NCBI RefSeq assembly: GCF_945890115.1
Contig: NZ_CAMDCK010000019.1
Span: 1 to 50,603, forward strand
Source: Sphingorhabdus sp. EL138
GTDB taxonomy: Bacteria > Pseudomonadota > Alphaproteobacteria > Sphingomonadales > Sphingomonadaceae
DNA: 50,603 nucleotides
Reading direction: 5' to 3'
This document shows positions 1-8,449 of this stretch, in pieces. Numbering within the stretch: position 1 is the first letter of the stretch; every line of letters starts with the position of its first letter. The notes beneath the pieces were generated by a model. That model searched no databases, was not told where the DNA came from, and was given only the letters and a program-made list of their open reading frames with translations. The position numbers and the translations under genes are program-made.

Positions 1-333
1 AATACGGTGGATGCTTGTCCACACCAGCCACAGCGCCACTAAGGCGCCAATGATCAGCGGGAACCAGCTTTTACCATCGGGGCGTTGCGGTAAACCACCA
101 AATCCACTGCCTTTTCTGCGCAGCAGATCCTCAAGCGATGGGCCGCGCGAACGGTTGCGTCCGGCGGGTTCGGGTGTTGGGTCCCACGGGTTAACGGGAT
201 CGGGCTTCGATCCGCCCCCACGTCCGGTTGCGTTGCTTGCGCCACCTGTTTGCCCAGAATCGGGGGAATCCCAAGGTCCTTTGCCATCTGTGGCCAATAT
301 TACGGGTCCTTGCTGGTCATTTTTTGTGCTCAT
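1..333 (-). CDS. hflK: HflK, N-terminal part (runs off the window edge)
   Basis: The reverse strand from the ATG at 333 stays open for 111 codons to base 1. HflK forms, with HflC, a membrane complex that modulates the FtsH protease. Visible here are a Gly/Pro/Asp/Asn-rich N-terminus including a PWDSPDSG stretch and a GRGGGSKPDP stretch, a LEDLLRRKGSGFGGLP segment typical of the HflK N-terminus, and the start of the single membrane anchor (about residues 91-107, WFPLIIGALVALWLVW). The SPFH/band-7 domain lies outside the window. The gene is divergent from mrp with a 71-bp gap. The identification rests on the characteristic low-complexity N-terminus plus anchor, so it is likely but not certain. 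Confidence 0.75.
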   Translation of the reverse strand, partial: MSTKNDQQGPVILATDGKGPWDSPDSGQTGGASNATGRGGGSKPDPVNPWDPTPEPAGRNRSRGPSLEDLLRRKGSGFGGLPQRPDGKSWFPLIIGALVALWLVWTSIHRI

Positions 334-404
334 AAACCCAGTATAGGGATGGTTTTTCAGAAAAACAGTGTCAATCCCGCAATTCTGAATCTATTCGGCA
401 TGAT

Positions 405-1379
405 ATGTCCGATTTTTCGATAATATCCGATGCAATTTTTGCTGTCGTAGGAATCCGCGCGAGCGGTTTAAAAGTCGCCGATGATAACGTCTCGCTGATG
501 CTTGACGTGTCAGGCTTAAATGCAGAGCAGCGCGCGGAGATCGAAGCCGATGTCCGCACCGCAGCCACGAAGGCCGGTGCGCAATCGGTGCGTGTCATGT
601 TGACCGCCGAACGCATTACGCCGCGCCTGATTGCGGTGGCGAGTGGTAAAGGCGGCGTAGGCAAATCTACGCTGTCGACAAATCTTGCTATTGCCATGGC
701 ACGCGCTGGCCGTTCGGTTGGTCTGGTGGACGCAGATATCTATGGTCCGTCGCAGCCAAGGTTGATGGGTGTGGAGGGCGTGAAGCCCGAAGCCGAAGGC
801 AAGATGATTATCCCTGTCATGGGCGCAGGCGGTGTTCCGTTTCTGTCGATGGGGCAATTGGTCAATCCGGGGCAGGCTATTGCATGGCGCGGGCCAATGG
901 CGGGGAATGCGCTGTCGCAACTTGTCGATGCCAAATGGGGCCATATCCGCGATATCGTTGTCGATATGCCGCCTGGCACAGGCGATATTCAATTGTCGAT
1001 GATCCAGAAGCACAAGCCGATCGGCGCTGTGATCATCTCTACCCCGCAAGACCTTGCCCTGATTGACGCGATGCGCGCCATAAGCTTTTTCGACACGGCA
1101 AAAGTGCCGATCATTGGTCTTGTTGAAAACATGGCCGGGTATTTGTGTCCACATTGCGGGGAAATGAGCGATCCGTTCGGCTCGGGTGGGGCAGAGGCAG
1201 CGGCAAAGGAATTGGGCATTCCGTTCTTGGGGCGGATACCGCTCGACATCAAAATTCGTGTGGAAAGCGACGCTGGCACCCCGCCTGCATTGGGTGAAGG
1301 CCCGATCAGCGATGCTTATGCTGCGATAGCGCGGCAGGTCGCCAGTTGGATCGACTCGCCGAAAGATACCGCTGCATGA
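405..1379 (+). CDS. mrp: Mrp/ApbC-family iron-sulfur cluster carrier ATPase
   Basis: 324 aa, the usual length for Mrp/ApbC. This cytosolic P-loop ATPase delivers [4Fe-4S] clusters to apoproteins. In order: a short N-terminal MIP18/DUF59 domain (about residues 1-65), the deviant Walker A GKGGVGKST at 81-89, a VVDMPPGTGD switch region at 185-194, the ENMAG motif at 241-245, and the cluster-bridging CPHC at 248-251. All signature residues are present. The stop overlaps the start of the next gene (ATGA), so the two are probably translationally coupled; that gene and hemH follow without gaps. No strong Shine-Dalgarno is seen before ATG 405. A role in maturing a metal enzyme encoded by the next gene is possible but inferred. 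Confidence 0.95.
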   Translation: MSDFSIISDAIFAVVGIRASGLKVADDNVSLMLDVSGLNAEQRAEIEADVRTAATKAGAQSVRVMLTAERITPRLIAVASGKGGVGKSTLSTNLAIAMARAGRSVGLVDADIYGPSQPRLMGVEGVKPEAEGKMIIPVMGAGGVPFLSMGQLVNPGQAIAWRGPMAGNALSQLVDAKWGHIRDIVVDMPPGTGDIQLSMIQKHKPIGAVIISTPQDLALIDAMRAISFFDTAKVPIIGLVENMAGYLCPHCGEMSDPFGSGGAEAAAKELGIPFLGRIPLDIKIRVESDAGTPPALGEGPISDAYAAIARQVASWIDSPKDTAA

Positions 1380-3652
1380 ATGAAGCGCCAGCAGCAAAGG
1401 ACGGCATCACCCGCCGGAAACTGCTAGTTGGCGGCGGCGCAGGCGTCGGACTCTTGGTGGCATGGGGCCTATGGCCGCGTCGCTATGCGCCAAATATGCG
1501 TGCCGCGGATGGCGAGCATCTTTTCGGGCCATGGCTGAAAATTGCGGAGGATGGCAAAGTCATTATCGCCATCCCGCAGAGCGAGTCTGGCCAAGGCGTA
1601 TACACCGCGCTGGCGCAGATCGTCGCTGGTGAATTGGGGGCAGACTGGCGCTCGGTTGCTGTGCAGCCAGTTTCCGCCAGCCCAATCTTTGCCAACACAT
1701 TGTTGGCGCGCGCGTGGACGCCCGCATTCTTACCAGAAAATATCGCGCTCGACGTGGATTTTGATCCCGTTGCCAACAGCATTAACGAAATCGCCCGCCG
1801 CGACATGTTCGTGGTGACGGGCGGGTCGTCCTCTATCCGGCAGTTTGAACGGCCCTGCCGCGAAGCTGGCGCTGCCGCGCGGACTGTATTGTGTCAGGCA
1901 GCAGCGGCGCGCTGGGGCATTGCATGGGAGCAATGCCGGACCGATCGTGGCTTTGTCATTGCCGGCCAACGGCGCTTGTCCTTCGCAGAATTGGTGGTGG
2001 AAGCGTCGGCGCTTGACGTACCGTCGCCCATTCCGCTTAACCCGTCGGCGCGCAACCGTCTTTCTGGACGCGATGCACCGCGCCTTGACCTGTCGGCCAA
2101 GGTGGACGGCAGCGCAAGTTTTGCAGGCGATGCCCGTTTGCCCGACCTATTGTTTGCGTCGGTTCGCGCCGGGCCAGCGGGCGACACCCGCTTGTTGTCG
2201 GCAGATGAGAAGGCTGCGCTAAATGTGCGTGGCGTCCTGCAAGTGGTGAAGACCGATAAGTGGGTCGCGGCGGTGGCAAGCAATTGGTGGGCTGCAAACA
2301 ATGCCCTCGATGCCATGGCACCTGTGTTCCGTACCAAGGGCCGGATGGCAGACAGCACTGAAATTGTGCAGTCTTTGTCCAACGCAATTGCCAAAGGTCC
2401 CGGCTTTCGCGCCACCAAATTCGGAGATGTCGAGGCGGCCATGGCGCAGGAAGCCGGCGCGCGCATATTCAAGGCGGATTATACCGTCGGCGCTGCCGTC
2501 CACGCACCGATTGAGACACGCTCGGCAACCGCAGACTTTCGGGATGGGCGCTTACAATTATGGCTCGCGACCCAAGCGCCAGCAGTCGCGCGACTGGCGG
2601 CTGCGCAGGCCATTGGCATTAATGTAGATGATGTTGTTCACCATCCCGTGATGGCCGGCGGCAGCTTTGATCGCAATTTCGACAACAGCATTGCCGCGCA
2701 AGTGGCGGTGATTGCCAAGGCAGTGGGCAGGCCCATCCAATTGACATGGTCCCGTCCAGAAGATTTCATCCGCGATCACGTCCGCAGTCCTGCGTTGGGT
2801 AGGCTTTCGGCGGCCATGAATGCGGAAGGGGCGGTGACAGGCCTAACGGTTCGTGTCGCCGCAGCGTCTTCGATGCGTGAGCTCGCCTACCGGATGGATG
2901 GACAGCAGGCGGACAAGGCGCGTAAGTCGGCATCCGGCCAATATGACGTGCTGGCGCTGGAAGGCGCGCAAATTCCTTACGCTATTCCAAATATCACCAT
3001 CGACCATTTCCCTGTGTCCATGCCTATGCCGACGGGGCCATGGCGGGGCCTTGCCAACAGCTATAACTGTTTCTTCGTTGAAGGGTTTATCGATGAACTG
3101 GCGCATAAGGCAGGGATTGAACCATTGTCGTTCCGTATGCAGATGCTGGTTGGCCAGACACGTTTGGCGCGATGCCTGACAGGTGTGGCGACAATGGCTG
3201 GCTGGGATGGCGGCATTTCGGGCCGCGGGCGTGGCGTCGCTTGCCACAGCATGCGCGGCAGCCATATTGCCGTCATTGTGACTGCCCGCAACAGTGAGAC
3301 TGGCGTGCGTGTTGACCGCATTCACGCCATGGCCGATTGTGGCCGCTTGATTAACCCCGATCTTGCGCGCCAGCAGATTGAAGGCGGCATCGTGTTTGGA
3401 TTGGCGCAAGCCTTAGGAGCTGCTACCGACTTTGAAAGTGGGCTTCCTACCGCACGGCGGTTACGCGATATCGACTTGCCCAAATTGGCTGATATGCCCG
3501 AAATCACGGTGGAACTTACGCCCAGTGATGAGGCGCCGGGCGGCGTTTCCGAATTGGGCGTGCCAGCCGTGGCGCCCGCAATTGCCAATGCCCTTTTCTC
3601 CGCAGCCGGTATCAGGCTGCGAGAATTACCTTTATTGTCCAGAGGACTATGA
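1376..3652 (+). CDS. Tat-exported xanthine dehydrogenase-family molybdopterin-binding subunit (IorB-like)
   Basis: 758 aa from ATG 1376, which overlaps the mrp stop; a longer in-frame start at 1346 would lie inside mrp and is not preferred. The N-terminus has a twin-arginine signal (TRRKLLVGG, Arg13-Arg14) followed by a hydrophobic stretch, so it is probably exported folded. Family marks: the SGQGVYTALAQIVAGELGAD segment, WRGLANSYNCFFVEGFIDEL, and the C-terminal GVSELGVPAVAPA with the candidate catalytic Glu726. The family (isoquinoline 1-oxidoreductase and aldehyde oxidase beta subunits) hydroxylates N-heterocycles or oxidises aldehydes, normally with a separate [2Fe-2S] alpha subunit. No such subunit lies in the window. 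The substrate is unknown. The stop overlaps the hemH start. Confidence 0.85.
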   Translation: MNEAPAAKDGITRRKLLVGGGAGVGLLVAWGLWPRRYAPNMRAADGEHLFGPWLKIAEDGKVIIAIPQSESGQGVYTALAQIVAGELGADWRSVAVQPVSASPIFANTLLARAWTPAFLPENIALDVDFDPVANSINEIARRDMFVVTGGSSSIRQFERPCREAGAAARTVLCQAAAARWGIAWEQCRTDRGFVIAGQRRLSFAELVVEASALDVPSPIPLNPSARNRLSGRDAPRLDLSAKVDGSASFAGDARLPDLLFASVRAGPAGDTRLLSADEKAALNVRGVLQVVKTDKWVAAVASNWWAANNALDAMAPVFRTKGRMADSTEIVQSLSNAIAKGPGFRATKFGDVEAAMAQEAGARIFKADYTVGAAVHAPIETRSATADFRDGRLQLWLATQAPAVARLAAAQAIGINVDDVVHHPVMAGGSFDRNFDNSIAAQVAVIAKAVGRPIQLTWSRPEDFIRDHVRSPALGRLSAAMNAEGAVTGLTVRVAAASSMRELAYRMDGQQADKARKSASGQYDVLALEGAQIPYAIPNITIDHFPVSMPMPTGPWRGLANSYNCFFVEGFIDELAHKAGIEPLSFRMQMLVGQTRLARCLTGVATMAGWDGGISGRGRGVACHSMRGSHIAVIVTARNSETGVRVDRIHAMADCGRLINPDLARQQIEGGIVFGLAQALGAATDFESGLPTARRLRDIDLPKLADMPEITVELTPSDEAPGGVSELGVPAVAPAIANALFSAAGIRLRELPLLSRGL

Positions 3653-4650
3653 TGACATTACCGATTAATCACCCCTTCGTCGCAACGCCGAAAATTGGGG
3701 TATTGCTTGTAAATTTGGGGACGCCGGACGCGCCAACGACGTCGGCCGTGAAACGCTACCTCAAGCAGTTTCTATCCGACCGCCGCGTGGTCGAAATTCC
3801 ACCGATCATCTGGCAGCCGATCTTGCGCGGCATCATTTTGAATACGCGTCCCCAGAAATCTGCCGAGGCTTATGCAAAAGTGTGGACCGACAAGGGTTCG
3901 CCTCTGGCATTTTTCACCGCTGGACAGGCCGACGCGCTTCAAGCGCGCATGGGCGATGGTGCCGATGTCCGCTACGCTATGCGCTATGGCAACCCGTCGG
4001 TCGCGGATCAGCTTGCCGCCATGAAGGCAGCCGGCTGCAACCGCATCTTGATCGCGCCAATGTATCCACAATATTCCGGCGCAACGACGGGGACTGTGTT
4101 GGATGAGGCCTATGCCGCATTGACCGCTATGCGCTGGCACCCCGCAATACGGACCTTGCCGGCCTATCATGATGACGCGGCCTATATCGGTGCACTGAAA
4201 ACGTCGATTGAGGCGTCGCTGGCGGGACTTGATTTCGAACCCGACGCTATCGTCATCAGTTTCCACGGCATGCCCGAACGCACATTGCAATTGGGGGATC
4301 CCTATCATTGCCATTGTCAGAAAACGGCGCGCTTGCTGTCTGAAGCTATGGGGCGCGCATTGGTTGTCAGTTTCCAGTCACGTTTCGGTCGTGCCAAATG
4401 GCTTGAACCTGCAACGGACGACACGTTGATGCGGTTGGCGCGTGAAGGCACCAAAAAGGTCGCAATTTTCGCGCCAGGCTTTTCCGTCGATTGCCTCGAA
4501 ACGCTCGAAGAATTGGCCATGCAGGGGCATGAGCAGTTCGAAGAAGCTGGCGGCACCCATTATGCGTATATGCCATGCCTGAACGACGGTGATGTTGGCA
4601 TGGACATGGTAGAACGCATCATCCGTCGTGAACTCGCTGGCTGGCTTTAG
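3649..4650 (+). CDS. hemH: Ferrochelatase
   Basis: 333 aa. HemH inserts Fe2+ into protoporphyrin IX, the last step of haem synthesis. Family marks: the N-terminal GVLLVNLGTPDAP, the catalytic-histidine motif SFHGMPERT (His206), GDPYHCHCQ at 217-223, FQSRFGRAKWLEP, and GFSVDCLETLEEL, whose Glu284 is the expected second active-site residue. ATG 3649 overlaps the preceding TGA; a second ATG at 3652 would give almost the same protein. It is the third gene of a run of overlapping genes with mrp and the molybdoenzyme, which hints at a metal or cofactor maturation theme. No terminator is obvious in the 89 bp after it. Confidence 0.95.
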   Translation: MMTLPINHPFVATPKIGVLLVNLGTPDAPTTSAVKRYLKQFLSDRRVVEIPPIIWQPILRGIILNTRPQKSAEAYAKVWTDKGSPLAFFTAGQADALQARMGDGADVRYAMRYGNPSVADQLAAMKAAGCNRILIAPMYPQYSGATTGTVLDEAYAALTAMRWHPAIRTLPAYHDDAAYIGALKTSIEASLAGLDFEPDAIVISFHGMPERTLQLGDPYHCHCQKTARLLSEAMGRALVVSFQSRFGRAKWLEPATDDTLMRLAREGTKKVAIFAPGFSVDCLETLEELAMQGHEQFEEAGGTHYAYMPCLNDGDVGMDMVERIIRRELAGWL

Positions 4651-4739
4651 ACAGCGGACTCAGGACTAACGTTAACGGCAACTTGCGCTAGCGGCAGTGC
4701 GCGGTAATCATCGTCAAAATTGAACGAGGGGTGCGGTAT

Positions 4740-5462
4740 ATGACAAGAGTGGCAGTAGTTACCGGGGGGACCAGAGGCATTGGCGAAGCGATTAGCCTAA
4801 AGCTGCAAGAAAAGGGCCGTCTGGTCATCGCCAATTATGGCGGCAATGATGCGGCAGCCAAGGCTTTTTCAGAGCGTACCGGCATTGCCGTTCGAAAATG
4901 GGACGTAGGCGACCATAAAAGTTGCATTGATGCCTGCGCCGCTATTGAGGGCGAATATGGCCAGATCGACATCATGGTCAACAATGCGGGCATCACGCGA
5001 GACGCGACAATGATTAAAATGACGTTTGAACAATGGGACGAGGTTATCCGCGTTGACCTTACAGGCTGCTTCAACATGGCCAAGGCGGTGTTTGCGGGCA
5101 TGCGTGAACGCAAATGGGGCCGCATTGTCAACATAGGCTCGGTCAATGGTCAGGGCGGGCAAATCGGGCAGGTGAACTATGCCGCGGCCAAATCAGGCAT
5201 TCATGGCTTTACAAAATCCCTTGCGGCAGAAGGCGCACGGCATGGCGTGACGGCCAATGCCATCGCGCCGGGATATATTGGCACCGAAATGCTGTCGACG
5301 ATTCCGGAAAATGTGATGGAGAAGATTGTCGCGCAAATTCCCGTTGGCCGCCTTGGGCAGCCCGAAGAAATTGCGCGTGGCGTCGAATTTCTCACCAGCG
5401 ACAATGCCGGGTTTATCACCGGATCGACCTTGTCGATCAATGGTGGCCAGCACATGTATTGA
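4740..5462 (+). CDS. phaB: Acetoacetyl-CoA reductase (PhaB/PhbB-type SDR)
   Basis: 240 aa from ATG 4740, chosen because a GAGG Shine-Dalgarno lies about 10 bases upstream; an in-frame GTG at 4731 is less likely. It reduces acetoacetyl-CoA to (R)-3-hydroxybutyryl-CoA with NADPH, supplying monomer for polyhydroxybutyrate. Motifs: TGGTRGIG at the nucleotide site, NNAGITRDATMIKMTFEQWD (characteristic of PhaB rather than FabG), the YAAAKSG active site, and the C-terminal FITGSTLSINGGQHMY. PHA synthase and a phasin lie within the next 10 kb, which supports the role. FabG (3-oxoacyl-ACP reductase) is the main alternative. Confidence 0.88.
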   Translation: MTRVAVVTGGTRGIGEAISLKLQEKGRLVIANYGGNDAAAKAFSERTGIAVRKWDVGDHKSCIDACAAIEGEYGQIDIMVNNAGITRDATMIKMTFEQWDEVIRVDLTGCFNMAKAVFAGMRERKWGRIVNIGSVNGQGGQIGQVNYAAAKSGIHGFTKSLAAEGARHGVTANAIAPGYIGTEMLSTIPENVMEKIVAQIPVGRLGQPEEIARGVEFLTSDNAGFITGSTLSINGGQHMY

Positions 5463-5511
5463 TGGCCATTCAAGCTTGAGCGCATTCTATCACCCGCCTG
5501 TTAAACGCAGC

Positions 5512-5703
5512 ATGACCGTAGCTGGGCATCAGACGTCAATCAGTCTTGAGCCATTGTTTTGGGACCGGCTTCGGGCGGCTGCGGAAGTCGACGGCCTACC
5601 GGTCAATGCGTTGGTGGCGCAGATTGATGTCGCGCGGCTTGAATCGCGAACGCCCTGTGGCCTTGCAAGCGCCATCCGACTGTGGCTTTTGGCGCGGGCA
5701 TAA
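5512..5703 (+). CDS. Small ribbon-helix-helix domain protein
   Basis: 63 aa from ATG 5512, 49 bp after phaB on the same strand. The N-terminal AGHQTSISLEPLFWDRL matches the Arc/MetJ-like ribbon-helix-helix family (RHH_4 type) widespread in alphaproteobacteria: a beta strand with alternating polar residues (TSISLE) followed by two short helices. Members are thought to be small DNA-binding proteins, but no target is known for this type. The start has no clear Shine-Dalgarno, so the gene may be read through from phaB. The reading frame is continuous with a longer frame inside phaB that is a shadow. Confidence 0.7.
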   Translation: MTVAGHQTSISLEPLFWDRLRAAAEVDGLPVNALVAQIDVARLESRTPCGLASAIRLWLLARA

Positions 5704-5819
5704 AGAAACGCAACAGATGTGAGTGGCGGGTTGAAAACACGGCATCTTCAAGACTGCGCTGTGGGTTCGTATATGTGAAGTGCCGAATATAGCCGATAGC
5801 TTGCACCAATAAGGTCGGA

Positions 5820-6452
5820 TCAAAGACCGGCTTCGACAGCAATTCTCACCGCGTCTGCGGCGTTTGAAGTTGAAAGCTTTTTAAACATCAACATGCGGTG
5901 CATTTGAACCGTTTTTTCGCTCAGCGAAAGACGATAGGCTATTTGCTTTGTGCGGAAACCGCGCGCCATTTGCTGCAATATTTCGCGCTGGCGTGGCGAT
6001 AGACGATCAACAATTTGTGCCGCTTTTTGTTGCCGCACGAGGCCAATGCTTTCTTCTTCCGGCAGCACCTCAATTTGCGACCCGACGAAAAGCTCCAGCT
6101 TTCCTTCGTCATCAAATAATGGCGCAATCATCACCGCGTTGCGAAAGGGTGATCCGTCTTTGCGATAGTTGATAAGTTCAGCCAAGGCAGGGCGTTGTCC
6201 ATAGACTGCCGAGCGCAATTTCTCTGTCTGACCATTTTCGGTGTCGGGACCACGCAAAAACCGGCAGTTTAGCCCAATCACTTCTGCCTCAGTATATCCG
6301 GTCATCGCGCAGAAGGCAGCGTTAACGGCAATCAGGGGATTGTCCGTTTGAGTGGGGTCGCTGACGACCGTTGCAATCGGGCTAAAGCGAATCGACTCCA
6401 AAACCGGATGGCTGCTGGCTTTGCTTGCCTTCGAGAAAAGTTCGGATTTCAC
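5820..6452 (-). CDS. LOV-HTH blue-light-responsive transcription factor (EL222-like)
   Basis: 210 aa from a GTG start at 6452, with no convincing Shine-Dalgarno. Residues about 20-130 form a PAS/LOV domain with the flavin-adduct motif GLNCRFLR (Cys63), the FMN-contacting Asn95 and Asn105 (NYRKDGSPFRN), and Gln126 in FVGSQ, so all residues of the LOV photocycle are present. Residues about 150-210 form a LuxR/GerE helix-turn-helix (LSPRQREILQQMARGF...TVQMHR). This is the architecture of EL222 of Erythrobacter litoralis, where blue light frees the HTH to dimerise and bind DNA. Photochemical activity is inferred from the residues. The target genes are unknown; murA lies upstream on the same strand. 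Confidence 0.88.
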   Translation of the reverse strand: MKSELFSKASKASSHPVLESIRFSPIATVVSDPTQTDNPLIAVNAAFCAMTGYTEAEVIGLNCRFLRGPDTENGQTEKLRSAVYGQRPALAELINYRKDGSPFRNAVMIAPLFDDEGKLELFVGSQIEVLPEEESIGLVRQQKAAQIVDRLSPRQREILQQMARGFRTKQIAYRLSLSEKTVQMHRMLMFKKLSTSNAADAVRIAVEAGL

Positions 6453-6529
6453 TTGTCGTTACGATGCAATAAAAATCGACAACTGGCAACTACTCCTTCG
6501 TTACATGCGCCAAGATTTAAGGATCACTC

Positions 6530-7810
6530 TCACTCTGCGCCAACGCGTTCGACGTCCGCGCCGACCAACTGAAGCTTCTCCTCAAGCCGTTCATAACCAC
6601 GGTCAAGATGATAGAGACGGCTTACATGGGTTTCGCCCTCCGCGACCAAGCCAGCGATGACAAGGCTCATCGACGCCCGAAGGTCGGTCGCCATTACCGG
6701 GGCACCTGTGAGTTTCTTTACGCCATGGACAATCGCGGTGCGGCCCTTGGTCTCGATATGCGCGCCCATTCGATTAAGTTCGGGCACATGCATATAGCGG
6801 TTCTCAAATATAGTCTCGGTAAGCACGCTAGCGCCGTCTGCCATGCAGAGCATCGCCATGAACTGCGCCTGCATATCGGTGGCAAAACCGGGATAGGGCG
6901 CGGTGGAAATGGTAAGTGGCTTAAGTTTGCCGTCTGAAGACACCCGAACACCGGTTCCCGTATCTTCGACCTTCACACCGGCTTGACGCAAGGCATCCAA
7001 TGTCGCGTCCATCTCGCTAGCTTTCGCACCAACAAGCTCGATATCACCGCCAGTTATGGCGGCGGCACATGCATAGCTACCTGCCTCGATACGGTCGCTC
7101 ATCACGCGGTAGGTCGCGCCATGTAGGCGGTCTCTGCCTTGAATGATCAAATCGGAGGTGCCGATGCCTTCAATTTGTGCACCCATGGCAACGAGCAGAT
7201 TGCACAGGTCGACAATTTCTGGCTCGCGCGCAGCGTTGTGAAGCACACATGTGCCCTTGGCGAGGCTGGCCGCCATCAGGGCGTTTTCGGTCGCACCAAC
7301 GGATACGACGGGAAAGGTGTAGGTTCCGCCGGGAATACCCTTTTTGGCAATGGCTTTGACATAGCCGGCGGCCACTTCAATCTCGACACCAAAGGCCTCC
7401 AGCGCCTTGAGGTGAAGGTCAATAGGCCGGTTGCCGATTGCGCATCCGCCCGGCAGCGAAACGGTCGCTTCACCCGCGCGCGCCAGCATTGGGCCAAGCA
7501 CTAGAATAGAGGCGCGCATTTTGCGGACAAGGTCGTAAGGCGCGATGTTGCTGGTAATCCGCGTAGCTTCTAACGTCATAACGCGGCCGAAATCTTCGGG
7601 GCGTGACCCAGCAACCGTCGTCGAAATGCCAAACTGGTTCATCAGATGCTGAAACCCGTCAATGTCGGCCAAGCGCGGCAAATTGCGCAAAGTCAGCGGT
7701 TCATCCGTCAGCAGCGCGCACGGGATCAGCGTCAATGCACTGTTCTTCGCACCTGAAATGGGAATCTTGCCTTTTAGGGCGTTGCCGCCACGTACGATTA
7801 TCTTATCCAT
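6530..7810 (-). CDS. murA: UDP-N-acetylglucosamine 1-carboxyvinyltransferase
   Basis: 426 aa. MurA transfers enolpyruvate from PEP to UDP-GlcNAc, the first committed step of peptidoglycan precursor synthesis, in the cytosol. The N-terminus [20 protein letters not shown] is typical, followed by AKNSAL with Lys22. The catalytic, fosfomycin-reactive cysteine is Cys123 in [15 protein letters not shown]. The C-terminus ([19 protein letters not shown]) is complete. The start ATG 7810 is clear. It is transcribed leftwards, with 77 bp to the LOV-HTH gene and 36 bp after the DsbA-like gene, so these may share a transcript. Confidence 0.97.
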   Translation of the reverse strand: MDKIIVRGGNALKGKIPISGAKNSALTLIPCALLTDEPLTLRNLPRLADIDGFQHLMNQFGISTTVAGSRPEDFGRVMTLEATRITSNIAPYDLVRKMRASILVLGPMLARAGEATVSLPGGCAIGNRPIDLHLKALEAFGVEIEVAAGYVKAIAKKGIPGGTYTFPVVSVGATENALMAASLAKGTCVLHNAAREPEIVDLCNLLVAMGAQIEGIGTSDLIIQGRDRLHGATYRVMSDRIEAGSYACAAAITGGDIELVGAKASEMDATLDALRQAGVKVEDTGTGVRVSSDGKLKPLTISTAPYPGFATDMQAQFMAMLCMADGASVLTETIFENRYMHVPELNRMGAHIETKGRTAIVHGVKKLTGAPVMATDLRASMSLVIAGLVAEGETHVSRLYHLDRGYERLEEKLQLVGADVERVGAE

Positions 7811-7846
7811 CGCACCGTATTTAGCGGGAATTGGATAAGGCGCAAC

Positions 7847-8449
7847 TTAGGATTTGGTGAGCGCTGCCTCAACCTGCCCAAGCCGCTCCTTTCCCCAGAA
7901 CATCTCCGCATCCACAAAGAAGGTCGGCACGCCAAATGCGCCGCGTTTTGCGGCGGCTTCGGTATTGGCAATCAGCTCCGCCTTCACCTCCGGGGCATCG
8001 GCCAGAGCCAGCAAGGCGGCGCTGTCGAGGCCAGCCTTGTCGAGAATATCGCGCACAACATCCAGATGGCCCAAGTCCGCCCCATCATGCCACATCGCCG
8101 CCATGACCGCGTCGACATAAGACTCGAGGCAGCCAAGCCTCTGGGCCGCAACTGCGCCGCGCATGACGTGGAGCGTGTTGAGAGGAAAACGGGGATTCAT
8201 CTTAAACGGGATTTCATGCGCTTTTACGAAGCGTTGAAATTCCAGCATTTCATATTTTTGTTTAGCGGGCGTTTCGGCATAGCGCATCATCGGCGCCTGA
8301 TTATTTGTAAGCTTGAACAAACCACCGAGCAGGATAGGCACATACACGACTTGCGCGCCGGTTCGGGCGCACATCTCTGGTAACATGTTGTAAGCCAAAT
8401 AGCTATTCGGTCCGCCAAAATCGAAGAGAAATTCAAAACTTTTCGCCAT
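7847..8449 (-). CDS. DsbA-fold protein of the 2-hydroxychromene-2-carboxylate isomerase / GST-kappa family
   Basis: 200 aa. The family has a thioredoxin fold with an inserted helical domain and uses glutathione in isomerase or transferase reactions. Visible are the N-terminal FLFDFGGPNSYLAYNMLP, the PFKMNPRFPLNT segment and the C-terminal GVPTFFVDAEMFWGKERL, which match the family along its whole length. In the characterised members the first turn reads D-x-x-S-P with a catalytic serine; here the site reads FGGPNS, with Gly13 at that position and Ser17 further on, so the chemistry may differ. It abuts the SDR gene upstream (stop and start adjoin at 8449/8450), suggesting one operon with it and clpS. 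The substrate is unknown. Confidence 0.85.
   Translation of the reverse strand: MAKSFEFLFDFGGPNSYLAYNMLPEMCARTGAQVVYVPILLGGLFKLTNNQAPMMRYAETPAKQKYEMLEFQRFVKAHEIPFKMNPRFPLNTLHVMRGAVAAQRLGCLESYVDAVMAAMWHDGADLGHLDVVRDILDKAGLDSAALLALADAPEVKAELIANTEAAAKRGAFGVPTFFVDAEMFWGKERLGQVEAALTKS

Noticed and set aside
516-1397. 293-aa reverse frame over mrp
   Set aside because: Antisense to an unmistakable Mrp ATPase with all motifs; rich in His/Arg/Cys as expected for a shadow frame.
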